Below are positions 26,300-37,261 of a DNA stretch of 64,000 nucleotides, one piece after another; position 1 is the stretch's first letter, and each line of letters opens with the position of its first letter. Below the pieces are notes generated by a model. That model saw only the letters and a list, made by a program, of their open reading frames with translations. It did not search any database and was not told the origin of the DNA. This stretch comes from Papio anubis (lineage: Eukaryota > Chordata > Mammalia > Primates > Cercopithecidae): positions 69,217,754-69,281,753 of the forward strand of contig NC_044989.1 in NCBI RefSeq assembly GCF_008728515.1. Direction: 5' to 3'. The position numbers and the translations under genes are program-made.

Positions 26300-27290
26300 C
26301 ATTGGAAAGGCAAAAAAGCAAACCCAGCAAACAAAAGAAGATAATATCATAAAAGATACAGGGTAGGCTGTGTAGGACTTGTAGACTCTAGCCAGAAGAG
26401 AGAGAGAACAAATGAAGGCCTGGTGGTGATCAGTATAATCCAGTAAAATGCCAAGTTCAACTTGAGTCTGAGAAGATGTTACACTTCCCAATCTGTCTCA
26501 GCGAAGGAATGTAAAGAAATGTGGCAGCACCAGAACAGGCAGGGGTCATTCTTGGCACAGGCAAAGACTGTTATTGATGCCAGGGGCAAAATGAATGAAG
26601 CCTGACTCAAAGTCCAGGCTCAGGGTTTGAAATTGAGAGTTGAAAGGCCAAAAAAAAAAAAAGAAAAACAAAACAAAACAAAATCCAATCCTCTCTCCTA
26701 CCAACTCCCCCAATCCTAAACTTAGGATACAAGCAAAGCAGTTGTATTGCCAACTGGGCTGTCCTCCAGGAGAGGGAAAGCCAGGCCGCCCTGGGGAGCC
26801 CAAACATGCTGACAGGCAAAGGGGAGTGGGTGGGAGCCATGGCAAGTGCTCACTTACTCAGCCTGGGAGGGTTTAGCCCTGGACAAAATCATGAAGTTGG
26901 CAATGTTGGTTCACGCACTCTCAGAAGCTTGGCTTCTGGATCCCAGGCAAGTCTTAAATCTGCTTTCCTTAATGTGAGGTTAAGTCCTCTAATGCTTCCC
27001 CATGTCCGTTTCAAAACAGCTTACAGTTGGAATAGATGACAAGTCTCTATGATATACATCTCATCTCCCCTCGTTGACAGAAGGCTCTTTAGGGGAAAAG
27101 ACTTTGTTTCATTCAACTTTGAGAACTCCACAACCCCCAGGACCTATTCTGTAGAAGATGCTCAAGGAATGTTTGTTCAAAAAGTGAGTTAATTAATGAG
27201 TTAATGACTGGAACACTTCAATGTATTATTTCTCCTATGGACCAAATTTATGCCTTCATAGCATAAATTTGGAATAAGTTTTAAATAACT
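26300..27290. other. Intergenic sequence, no gene seen
   Basis: An A-rich (AAAAC)n stretch lies at about 26650-26690. The rest is single copy. Confidence 0.5.
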
Positions 27291-27295
27291 TATTT

Positions 27296-28040
27296 CTTCA
27301 TTAGGAAAATGCAAATCCAAACCACAATGGGGTACCATCTTACCCCCACTAGGATGGATATAATCAAAAAAATAAGTTTTGATGAGGATGGTTTGATGAT
27401 TCCTCAAACAGCTAAACATAAAATTACCATAGGACCCAGAAATTCCACTCTCCTGACTGTGTACATATCCAAAAGAATTTGGGTATACACAAATTTGAAA
27501 GCAAGTACCCAAATACATACATGTACACACATGTTCATAGCAGCACTATTCACAATAGCCAAAAAGTAGAAGCAATCCAAATGTTCATCAACAGATCGAT
27601 GGGTAAACAAACTAAGACATATGCATACAAAGCAATAGTGTTCAGCGATAAAGTGGAATGAAGCACTGATATTGCCATGTGAATGAACCTTGAAAACACA
27701 CTATGTTAAGTAAAAAAATCCAGACACAAAAGGATATATATTGTATGATTCCACTTGATAAAATACACAGAATAGGTAAATCCATGCAGACAGAAAGCAG
27801 ATCGGTGTGTGCCAAAGTCTGAGGGAAGGAAGAATGAAAGTAACTGCTTAATGATTATCAAGTTTCCTTTCGGGGTGATGAAAATGTTCCAGAGCTAGAC
27901 AGACATGATGGTTGCACAACTTTTTGACTGTGCTAAACGCCAATGAATTGTCACCTCAAAATAGTTAATTTATTTTATATGAATTTAACCTCAGTTTTTA
28001 AAAAATTAGCATAATAAATTATAAATAAATAAATAAATAA
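27296..28040 (+). mobile_element. 5'-truncated L1 (L1M-type) 3' end
   Basis: It covers the end of ORF2 (text near 'caccatcttacccccactag' and 'gcagcactattcacaatagc') and a 3' UTR ending in an (AAAT)n tail at 28018-28040. Confidence 0.85.
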
Positions 28041-28049
28041 ATTCTCTTA

Positions 28050-28560
28050 TGGCATAATAAATTATCCAAAACATGAACACAATTAACATGTATTACATTA
28101 CCCAGTTTTTGAGAGTCAGGAATCCAGGAGGGCTTAGCTGGGTGGTTCCAGCTAGACTAGCTCATTGGGTTTTAGTCAAGATGGTGCCCTGGGCTGCAGT
28201 CCTCTGAAGGCTTGACTGGGGCTGGCAGATCTGCTTCCAAGATGGCTCCTCACATTGCTCTTAGCAGAAGGTTTCAGTTTCTTGCTACATAGACCTCTCC
28301 ATGAGCCTACTTGAGCATCTTAAAACATGGCAGCTGGTTCCTCCAAAGCGAACGATCCATGAATGTACAAGGCAGAAGTCACAAATGTCTTTTATGAACT
28401 AACGTAGAAAGTTCCATACCATTATCTCCACAATATCCTATTAGTTGCACAGGTCAACTCTATTCAGAGTGAGTGGGACCTATACAAGGATATGAATTCC
28501 TGAAAGCAAGTATCCTTGGACACCATCCGGAAAGCTAGTGACCACACCCCATTCTCCCTT
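28050..28560 (-). mobile_element. MaLR/MLT-like repeat
   Basis: 'ggcttagctgggtggttcca' and 'gaaggcttgactggggctgg' belong to a common mammalian repeat, possibly an MLT-class LTR. The family assignment is uncertain. Confidence 0.4.
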
Positions 28561-28569
28561 ACATAAGAG

Positions 28570-30014
28570 ATAATAATGAATTAATGCATCATCCACTCAG
28601 CCTAAATTTGACCACCAAAAGTGGAGTACAGGAGGCAGCCTTAGGAACACATGATAGAAAGCAAGGGAAACATTGCATGTGAATAGTATCTGTTGGGGGA
28701 ATGAGTAGATCATGACTGAGTATGTGCAGAAGTTGCTTCATGCACATGTGTTATAATGAGAACATATATCTTGCAACAATTTCCTGGAAACCCAAAGTTT
28801 CTTTGAGGCAAGAATCTCCTAAGTAGTGGGAGTACTGATCTCTGATAACAAGACATCTAACTCATAATAGCATATTGGGGATGTTATAAGGGAACTAAGG
28901 AAGGGAATCTTGTCCCCTCTTCCTGTCTCTCAGTTTTCTTTCACGGGTTATTACATGCTAGCAGATAGCTTCCTCAACCCCTCCTAGGCATGTCCTACTG
29001 CCCAAGCTGAGGGCCACTTCCTTCCCTTCTCTGAAATGGCAGCTTTGCCAAGGTTACAACCCTCAGCTCCCAGAATGTACTCCAATAAGACAATAGGCAC
29101 GGCTGTGTCATCTCATGAGTCAGAGCTTCCAAGATCCTGCCCCAATCAGATTGCTGATCAACACATTCCTGAAAGTTAGGCAGATCACTGAAATGTTACC
29201 AAAGTCTTGACTTGGGTGCGACACTATTCGGATGCCTTCATGGAAGCAAGGGAGCCAAAGGCTGGCTGCTTTTCATTTGGAGAGAAAAAAAAAAGTGATC
29301 AGGCTGTTTGAAGTTTTCAACTGAATAAAAACATTAGAAATAAGAGAATTCAGCTTTGTAAAAGACTGTGTCAGCTGCCTAACAAGATGGGGTGGGCTGG
29401 GAACCCTGGCTGCCAATTTGCCTGGAATGAACTTCAGAAAGAAGTGGGGTAAATCAAGCCGTTAAGATTGGGTGCACATAGAGAGAAAAATAAGTAGCTC
29501 AGGATAGATACAAGACGCCGCAAGATAATGGGTGCTAAAATACTGTGCCTACTCAGAGGTTCCTGCTTTAGAGAAAGTATTAAGGACAAAAGAAAAGGCA
29601 CAGAAACATCCAGGGAAACTGAGCCAGAAGGAGAAGAGCTAACAGGAGCACAGCGGGGTCAGGGCAGTTGGTGTCCTGGAAGGCAGGAGTCCTGGGTTCC
29701 TGGATGTATATAGAAATGCAGGAGGCGAAGAAGGTGAGAGAGGAAGAACCGCAGGGTAAAAGAGGGAGAGGGTTGAAAAGAGCCATAGAAAACAAATGAA
29801 TATAATCATAATTGAATATAGAGATGGAAAATAAGTAGCACATGCATGAAGAAGGCCAGGCGTCCTCATGTGTATCTGACTGAATGGAAAGAGCTAATGA
29901 AAAACAATCAAACCAAACCAAACAAGAATATGAGAAGGAGAGTTTGTATGTGGGCCATGATGATGTGATTGGGTTACTGACTTACATTTTTCATTTGCTT
30001 AGAGATTAGGGAAG
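28570..30014. other. Intergenic sequence, no gene seen
   Basis: No recognised gene or repeat. The frame at 29580-29921 lacks domain similarity. Confidence 0.45.
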
Positions 30015-30029
30015 AAATACAAGTATATG

Positions 30030-30331
30030 GGCCAGGCACAGTGGCTGACGCCTGTAATCGCAGCACTTTCGGAGGCCGAGGTGGGTGGATCACCTGAGGT
30101 CAGGAGTTCGCGACCAGCCTGGCAAACATGGCGAAACCCTGTCTCTACTAAAAATACAAAATTAGCCAGGTGTGGTCCCATCCCTGTAATCCCAGCTACT
30201 CGGGAGGCTGAGGCAAGAGAATCGCTTGAACCCAGGAGGTGGAGGTTGCAGTAAGCCGAGATTCACTCTAGCCTAGACAACAGACCGAGACTCCATCTCA
30301 AAAACCAACAAACAAACAAACAAAAACAAAC
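30030..30331 (+). mobile_element. Alu (S type)
   Basis: Flanked by the 15-bp duplication 'aaatacaagtatatg' (30015-30029 and 30332-30346). It has an AAAC-rich tail. Confidence 0.96.
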
Positions 30332-30879
30332 AAATACAAGTATATGAAAATACAAGCATATAGTTTTGCATGGGCAACGTTTACTAATTAAAAAAATAAT
30401 TCCTTGGTTGTGATGCCCATGGAGTTCTGCAAAGGTGGAAAGACTAGGGAAATAGCAGTACTATTACAGGGATAAATATAGAAGCCTGCATTTCAGGATG
30501 AAATTAGTAAGTGTGAAATAAGGATGAGGAAGTTTCTGGTTCACAGCAGGCAATAAGTACATTAAGGAGAAGATCAAAGCATGTTTAGCAAACACAGAAT
30601 AGAACCAGGGATCCAGCAAGAGTCTTTTTCTTGTCAAAGGTTCCAGGATGCAAGATAAATGGCAAACAACTTTGTAGACACCTGACTTTCATTTTCCTTT
30701 TTCTTCACCTCCTACCCTCAAATCCAAGAACAAAAATATTAATGATGTCTCTCTGCCAACCTTACAATTGACCCATACTGGAGTTTATAAAGAGGATCAT
30801 TTTTCCCTGTACATGCTATGCTGTTCAGGTTTTAATTGTCTTCCTCATTCATATTGTCATACTTGATTCCATTATTTGC

Positions 30880-31480
30880 CATTAAATTCAACAGATATTT
30901 ACTGTGCACTGACTATGTACCAGACACTGCTAAGTACTCCAGGAGATTCAGAGATGAATAGTATGCCATCAGTGCAATCTGTTCATTTATTCACTTAACA
31001 TAGATATTTTTAAAAACCTACTCTGTGTGGTCGGATGCAGAGGCTCATGCCTGTAATCCCAGCACTTTGGGAGGCTGCGGCGGGCAGATCATGAGGTCAG
31101 GAGTTTGAAACCAACCTGGCCAACATGGTGAAACCCTGTCTCTACTAAAGATACAAAAAATTAGCTGGGTGTGGTGGCGCGTGCCTGTAATCCCAGCTAC
31201 TCAGGAGGCTGAGGCAGGAGAATTGCTTGAACCCGGGAGGCAAAGGTTGCAGTGAGCCAACATCAGGCCACTGCACTCCAGCCTGGGTGACAGAGTGAGA
31301 CTCCACCTCAAAAAACAAAACAAAACCTACTCTGTGTCAGGTACTGTTTTAAATATTAGACACTAGAACTACAGCAGAGAACAAAACAAAGTCTCTAACC
31401 TCACAAAATTGATAATCAAGTGACATAAATGTCCAATTTCACATCCTGACCAGACAACTGTACAAATAGATATAACACAA
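30880..31480 (+). mobile_element. Ancient LINE-like repeat pieces split by an Alu
   Basis: Two 'caacagatatttactgtgca'-type heads lie at about 30885 and 30985. The second is interrupted by the Alu at 31029-31322 and resumes 'tcaggtactgttttaaat'. This is an L2-era repeat. Confidence 0.5.
31029..31322 (+). mobile_element. Alu (S type)
   Basis: Flanked by the 15-bp duplication 'aaacctactctgtgt' (31014-31028 and 31323-31337). Confidence 0.96.
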
Positions 31481-31499
31481 TAAAAAATATAAACAGCCA

Positions 31500-33700
31500 A
31501 AGTAAGGTACAGGCATGGAACTGTGATGATTCCAACTTCTTCAATAACTTCATTAATAATTCAATAACTATTGAGTTTGTGGTCTGTGCATGGTGTTTTT
31601 GAATTACTGAGAGCAATAGAGATATGAGTATGATATTATCTGAGCCCTGGGTGACGTATAGCCCCCAAAATGCAATTACTTGACGTTCCTGTGGCCAATT
31701 TTTATTAAGCACTGTAAGGACTGAGCTGTCTGTTTTTCCTCCCTGGGTCATTCCAGTGCCCAGACTTGCCCATACAGAGCACATGTTCTCAGAAGAAGTA
31801 TCTGTTTGGTTCTGGTCTTCTGGAATTTGATCCAGGTAGCTGGGCCACCACCAGTCAGAGCTTGAGGGAAAAAAAAAAAACAAAAAACAGATAATGTATG
31901 AAAAGGCCTGAATTGATTCTTGACTTATTATATAAAGGCAATATTTTCCTATGTCTCAGGACTTCCAGGGCTGGTCAAAATGTTCTTTATGGAAAAACGT
32001 GCCCTGAAATAAGAGGTCAGAGGAGAGAAACAAACCATGTAGCAGGAGCAAAATATCAGGACATCCAGAAAGTCCACCAGGGTGGATGTTTGAAGACGTG
32101 AAATTAGGTCAGCTTGGTGGGTAGACAGAGGGCAGCGCAGGACCCACCACATGATTTTTGGTTTGGATGAAGAGCGAGACCAGATTGCTTTTCAATCAGT
32201 CTAATTGTGCAGTGCAGGCTGTCTATTTTGGTTTCATGAGGGTTGTCTCAATCACCCACACTGTTAGTAAAAACACTTTTAGGGAATTGAGAAGTAGAAA
32301 CAGTGAGCTCATTGATTTTTATATCAGAACCATTTTGTGAGATCAATGTTTGCAATGTTCACCTTAGTTGCTAAGGTCATGGGCATACCAGCCCACAAAG
32401 ACTTGCTCATATGCCATGTTTACCTTGGAACCGATGTTTACCTTGGTATCAGGGTAAAGAGAAATACTCAGATGTAGTTAAAGAAAAGCAATAACTGTGA
32501 TTACATAAACTTGCCTTTTTTCCTCCCTAAATGGTATCCAGATCACAGGAAACTACCCAGAACCCCTTATCATGGCAATAATTGAAAGGCATAGGACTAT
32601 ATAAACCAGATTTAGAAAATAAGTGGGACATGGAAAATTCTCCTATGCATGCTGTTGCGTGGGGCATGAGACACCATGAAACACCTTGTAAGTATATTTT
32701 CTAATTTCAAATGTAGGTGATTATGTTCTCAGAACCAAAATAGCCATGGAGAAGTTCTTTTTTCCCCATGGACTCTTCAAATTAAACTCAAGTAGAATTT
32801 AGAATTTTCAAATATTAATTCGAAAAAACATAGCCTCTCTGTTTTGGAACGTCTGAACAAAGAGTCTCTCCCAAAGGAGGTAATAACTAAGATCTTAAAG
32901 GTCCAGAATCCTTGGGGGTTACGTAGATATTCATATTTTAGGGTCCTCTCTTCCTAGACTTGTCTTATTTACAAATTTCCAGTGAAGGAAAGTTTCAGAC
33001 ATATTTAATATATACCAACCCTAATAGTTTCATAACATAGTGTTGCTATTTGCAGCTCATATATTTCCTCTATTAGCCTTGCAGTATCATGATGATTATT
33101 CATAGAGGAGCTGTTTTCTTTTCTTTTGTATATGTATCTCGCCTTTGTTTGCTTTCGTTACATGTGGGATGTTGTGTGGGATATTGTGGGGTGGGGGAGA
33201 AGGGGAGTTCCTGAGCCTTCAGTAGACCAGATGAGGCTGAGGATGGAACGTAGGGAAACATTCATTGTGCACTTTCTCACCTTGTCCTGTTTCTGCTCCC
33301 ACCAATTCTCTCTGACTTACTCTCTGATGATTAAAATTCCCTCAACAAGCAGGGTAGGCCACACTGAGAAGAAATTATTAACTGTAAATATTCCAATAAT
33401 TAGTCACATTTAATTAGCATAATCTATTTCAAAATAAAGTGCAAATAAGTGGTTCATGGTCTTTTATTCTCAGGCAAAGTGGAGAATCTAGAGGAAAGGA
33501 AATCAGGAAGATATCAGTTTCCAGAGAGGGCAGAGAGGGAGTCTCAAATGCTTGGAAAGAGAGGGGAAGGTGCAGAAAAAGAAGACTGAGAAACTGAGGT
33601 CTCATCACTTATTTTACGATTTGGCCTGAGATGGTCCTTCCCCAGGTGCACATCAAGTGGCTGGGCAGGCTGCCTAATATTTAGCCCAGTGATTAGCAAT
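31500..33700. other. GKN3 upstream flank
   Basis: Single-copy sequence leading to the GKN3 promoter. No gene is supported; the frames 31416-31883 (-) and 33126-33413 (+) have no recognisable domain. Confidence 0.45.
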
Positions 33701-33737
33701 ACATGTAGAGTGAAGCAAAAGGTATCCCTGACTGAAC

Positions 33738-33746
33738 TATATAAAG
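33738..33746 (+). promoter_or_regulatory. GKN3: TATA box of GKN3
   Basis: TATATAAAG lies 74-82 nt upstream of the GKN3 ATG. Transcription would start about 30 bp downstream, near 33770, giving a 5' UTR of roughly 50 nt. The promoter motif survives although the coding region is damaged. Confidence 0.65.
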
Positions 33747-33819
33747 CTTTGTCTCCTGAGTAGCCAGCATATCAACCATACTGAGTGACAGTCTCCTGAT
33801 ACACTGGGTCCCCCACGCC

Positions 33820-33831
33820 ATGAAAGATGAT
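33820..33831 (+). pseudogene. GKN3: GKN3 exon 1 with damaged splice donor
   Basis: ATG AAA GAT GAT is followed by 'gggagttag'. A T at 33833 would give the near-ideal donor 'gtgagt'. The four-codon length is inferred from GKN2 and from the W59 numbering. The nearest GT (33836) would add four bases and throw exon 2 out of frame. Confidence 0.6.
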
Positions 33832-33944
33832 GGGAGTTAGAGATCATTTAAAGAAGGCTCCAGCCCCAGCAGGGCTTGGGGCTCTGGACTCTGAGTTCAC
33901 CCGAAGCTAAGGCAAAAATGCCTTGATATTTGTTTCCATTTCAG

Positions 33945-33998
33945 TTTGCATCTTCTATCCTTGTGGTCTTCTTCCTAGCCCCATCCCTGGCCATGATA
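33945..33998 (+). pseudogene. GKN3: GKN3 exon 2 (signal peptide)
   Basis: This 54-nt exon between 'ccatttcag' and 'gtgagt' reads F-A-S-S-I-L-V-V-F-F-L-A-P-S-L-A-M-I. The LAPSLA end resembles the LAPALA cleavage region of GKN1 (from memory). The length is identical to GKN2 exon 2. Confidence 0.88.
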
Positions 33999-34179
33999 GT
34001 GAGTAAGGATGGAGAGAGTTCAACCTGTCTAGTCCTCCTTTAGCAGAAGCATTTAAAAAAGTGATAATTAAGGGCAACCTTCTCAAATTTCCTGTGGGTA
34101 CCTCTAAAACCTGCAAGGCATGGGCCAAGTAGGAACTCTGAACTTTCAACTTTTCTCATTGTTGCTTGGTTTTCTCCAG

Positions 34180-34314
34180 AACATCAGTGACAACCATCCT
34201 CTTAATGGATCTGTTGGGACTCAAATTATCCATATCAGTGCCTTTCAAGGTATGGTCAGCATCCGAGACAACAATGTTTTCAGTGAGTGGGATGGAATCC
34301 TAGACTACAAGAAT
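34180..34314 (+). pseudogene. GKN3: GKN3 exon 3
   Basis: This 45-codon exon runs from NISDNHPLNGSVGTQIIH to FSEWDGILDYKN. It has acceptor 'ttttctccag' and donor 'gtagga' in phase 0. The open frame includes TGG for W59. The Asp of ILDYKN is the BRICHOS aspartate. Confidence 0.92.
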
Positions 34315-34809
34315 GTAGGATGAGAAACTCATTCATTACAATGTGAAAGAAAGCCATGTCTGGTCCAAAATGTAGCCTTGTGCTTTTCCAGAGAAAAGAG
34401 GACATTTGCCTTCTCTAGGTTTAGGTCCTTGATGGACATGCACATTATTAGGTAAGGGAACAGCTTTTCTGCAGTTGCAGTGACTTCTTTTTGAGCCAAA
34501 AAATATAGGGGGAATTCCAGCTGGTCTATAGGGATCCTATATCCCCTATGGTCCTGTGAGGTGTTGACTGCAATCGGCCACTGAAGGTCTCTGATCTCAG
34601 AAGCCTCCGTGTCTTGTAACTGGTATGTGCTGTAGAAGTTATTTTGTCTTGACTCCTGATTTTAATGCTAATTTCCTAAGAAAAAGAATGATATATTTTC
34701 ATTTTTAGAAATCTGACTGCAACTTGCCCATCACTTTCGATGGTAAGACCTAGCAAAAAGACACAATATTGAGAAGGCTCCACCTGTGTGCTTGGCCTGG
34801 CTCTCTGAA

Positions 34810-35700
34810 AGAAAAGCACTATAACCCCAGGGACATCACTCAGCCTTTGTGTGTCTCAGTTTCCCCATTCTGCAAATCAGCACCAATAGGTACCATTTCT
34901 ACCTGGCAGGATTCTGAAGAGTTAACTGAAGTAGAAGCACACACTCCTTGTTCTGTCCGGCAAGGCCCTGTCCCATCTGGCCCCGCCCTCTCCCATCTGG
35001 CCCCACCCCCAGTCACATCCATGACATCCCCTCCATCACTCTGGACATCTCAGGAGGGGCACCTCAGGCACAGGCTTTCTCTCTGCTCCAGCCTGTATCT
35101 GCTCTGCTCCCTTCCCTGACCACTTTCCTCACTAGTCACCTAACCCACTCCTGATTTCCTCAAGGTAATGTCCCCCGAATTCCGCTAGAGGGCACACAGT
35201 CTACACAGGCAAGTGATTTTTAACTCTGCTCTATGCCATGGAGACTTTTCTTCAAACAAAAATATTCCATGGTAGTCTGTGACATGGAACAGAAGAAGCC
35301 AGAACTACTCTGGCTGGAGAAGAAGCCAGAACTACTCCGGCAGGCGAGCCTTAGGCTCAGTCAGACGCAGCTGGAGAACCACTGCTCTACTCCAGGCTGT
35401 GAGAGGCCAGATGAAAGGCCCAGGGACTCATGGAGTCAGTGGCAGACCCAGGGCTAGAATCTGAGTCTAGAGGGCCTGGCCCAAGGTTCCTGACAACCTC
35501 GTACGTTCAGAGAGCACTCTGTAATTTTCACAGTGCCCTCACCAGCTCTCACAAGCAGTTAGTTTCTCCTGTCATCTTCACAGCACCCCTGTGGGAGAGG
35601 GGCTATCATTATTTCTGCTTTCAGATGAAAAAACAGAGGATTGTGGAGCCCACTGAGGACCACGATGGTTGCTAAGTGGCAGAACAGGACCTGCAAGTCA
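34810..35700 (+). mobile_element. MIR and L2-like fragments in GKN3 intron 3
   Basis: MIR-like 'tctcagtttccccattctgc' (about 34850) is followed by L2-like 'aaggccctgtcccatctggc' (about 34965). A further MIR-like block lies at about 35590-35690. All are ancient and decayed. Confidence 0.6.
35291..35344 (+). repeat. 27-bp tandem duplication in GKN3 intron 3
   Basis: 'agaagaagccagaactactc' occurs at 35291 and 35318 with very few changes between copies. Confidence 0.92.
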
Positions 35701-36003
35701 GCCTTATTATTAGATCTAACTCCCTATCCCTCCCATCCCACCTGTCCATTCATTGTGTGCAGACTGCCCTGAGAGATTCCTTTCCTCACCCACATCACAG
35801 GACAGTGCCAAAAGCCCCGGGAGTAGCAGGGCTCTGCACGTGTCAGCAGTCCTGATGCTGGCGTTTTTCTGGTGCCCAGAGTGGCACTCTGCTGGGTGCT
35901 GTACATCACAGTCAGAAGAGCAGTCGTGCCACACTGATAGAGAGTGGATGTCCATTAATATTGTGACTGCAGAAATGACGTGTTTCTGCTGTGCTGCTTT
36001 AAG

Positions 36004-36111
36004 GCCCTGTTGGCGGCTAACCTATTTAACAAGATAGCCTGTGTTCTGGCCAAGATGGACCAAGTAGTCTTCCCAAGTTTGGATGACATTAGCAAGGCCC
36101 TGGACAAGCAG
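36004..36111 (+). pseudogene. GKN3: GKN3 exon 4
   Basis: This 36-codon exon starts ALLAANLFNKIACVLAKMD and ends DDISKALDKQ, with donor 'gtaagt'. It aligns residue for residue with the GKN1 segment GFAATRLFQKKTCIVHKMN (from memory), including the BRICHOS Cys (codon 80). The usual Gly-Phe start has become Ala-Leu. Confidence 0.92.
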
Positions 36112-37119
36112 GTAAGTGAGGCCGGTTCACTGTGGTTCCCTTTTAGTTTGGTGTTTTCCAACTCTGCATCCAACCTCCTAGGACAAGGCTGTGTACACAG
36201 AGAGACTTGGGTCAAGCTTGTTCTTAAGGCCCATGAAATTCTACCATCATACCAAGGACTCCAGGTGCAGTTGATGGCTCATTCAAGTCAAGTCATAATT
36301 TAATCAAATAACAGTTCTATGCGGTGATCTCATTTTGATGAATTCCAGAAGGGTTTGAGCTACATGTTAGTGAATATAAATTGTTGAATACAAATACCAG
36401 AGTGAATTGATAGAATATTCATATTCTCCTACCTTCTTTCTCTTCTGCCAACCCCCTAAACATATCCACACATATTCTCTTCAGTTGAAAATAAGCCCAG
36501 GACTGCTGAAGCTGTCTTCTCCTCGGCTTCTTAAATGACAAAAGTAGTCCAGTAAGTTAAAAACCAGCAGGTGGTCCTGGGCAAGTCATTGAAATCTGCT
36601 GTCATTTGCTTAAGCAGCCTGCACAGCACACTTGGCCGACACTAATATCCATGGCAGGAGGTGCTGACTCTCCGGGGGATAAAAAACGATACAATTCAGG
36701 TCACATAAAAATAAGGCAACTTATCAATTTTTTAAGAGAAAAGCTGAAAGTATCCCATCTGATTTAACAAGCAAAAACATAATATAATGCACCAAAAAAA
36801 TTAAAGCATTCTATATTTTCATTAGAGATGAGAAAGCATTAAAGAGCGAATGAATTATTAAGTTTAAAAGGGTGAAAGGAATGGACAGGAAAAGTCACCT
36901 GAATGCATGGGCAGATTTTTCTGGAGTAATGTCATCACCTTGTGGCCAGAGAGGATATTGCTATTAGAGACTTCAAGGTTCAGAGCTATTCTGGTCAATT
37001 TTATCACCCCATGCACTGCCTCCACTTACTCATGGGCCAGGGTCTCAGATCCTTTTTGTCCTGTCTGCTGTGCCACCCGCAAATGTTGTCTCATCATTTT
37101 GATGTGTCACCCCTTCCAG

Positions 37120-37261
37120 GCTTTTAAGCATTACCCATCTACTCACGGCCTGACCCACACTGTTTTACCCAGTCGGGTCTAGAACTTAGCACAGTATGGA
37201 ATGCCCATTAAGGACATGTGCAGAGATGACCCCACCTACTTTGCCCGGCAGCAAAAAGAAG
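37120..37261 (+). pseudogene. GKN3: GKN3 exon 5 with in-frame TAG
   Basis: The exon follows acceptor 'cccttccag' and starts AFKHYPSTHGLTHTVLPSRV. TAG then occurs at 37180-37182, and the frame continues NLAQYGMPIKDMCRDDPTYF to QQKE, ending in phase 1 at donor 'gtatgt'. The segment before and after the stop aligns without gaps to GKN1 (GLMYSVNPNKVDDLSKFG, from memory), so the TAG replaces an acidic codon rather than marking an intron. The stop is 79 nt before the exon end, so nonsense-mediated decay would be expected if a further exon is spliced on. Confidence 0.88.

Larger units (their letters stand above)
33820..37261 (+). pseudogene. GKN3: Gastrokine-3 locus, apparently inactivated
   Basis: Five exons can be placed by gastrokine homology: 33820-33831 (MKDD), 33945-33998, 34180-34314, 36004-36111 and 37120-37261. 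Sizes of 12?/54/135/108/142 nt and phases parallel GKN2 (12/54/138/111/157). The product would have a signal peptide (FASSILVVFFLAPSLA) and a BRICHOS region with EWDGILDYKN, LFNKIACVLAKMD and YGMPIKDMCRDDPTYFA. Two apparent lesions are seen. The base pair after exon 1 is GG within 'gggagt' instead of GT. Codon 124 in exon 5 is TAG (37180-37182), upstream of the last BRICHOS Cys (codon 137). Exons 2-5 otherwise remain open with canonical splice sites, which suggests recent loss. W59 (34288-34290) is intact TGG, which fits the human numbering W59X that I recall if exon 1 has four codons. The last exon was not identified with confidence. A truncated or alternatively started product cannot be excluded. 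Confidence 0.9.

Noticed and set aside
31416..31883. 155-residue minus-strand frame with a hydrophobic segment
   Set aside because: Partly within an ancient repeat, with no recognisable domain, splice partner or promoter. Treated as a chance frame.
34120..34323. 67-residue frame read straight through GKN3 exon 3
   Set aside because: The start ATG lies in intron 2 and the end runs past the exon 3 donor. Only the exon portion 34180-34314 is real.
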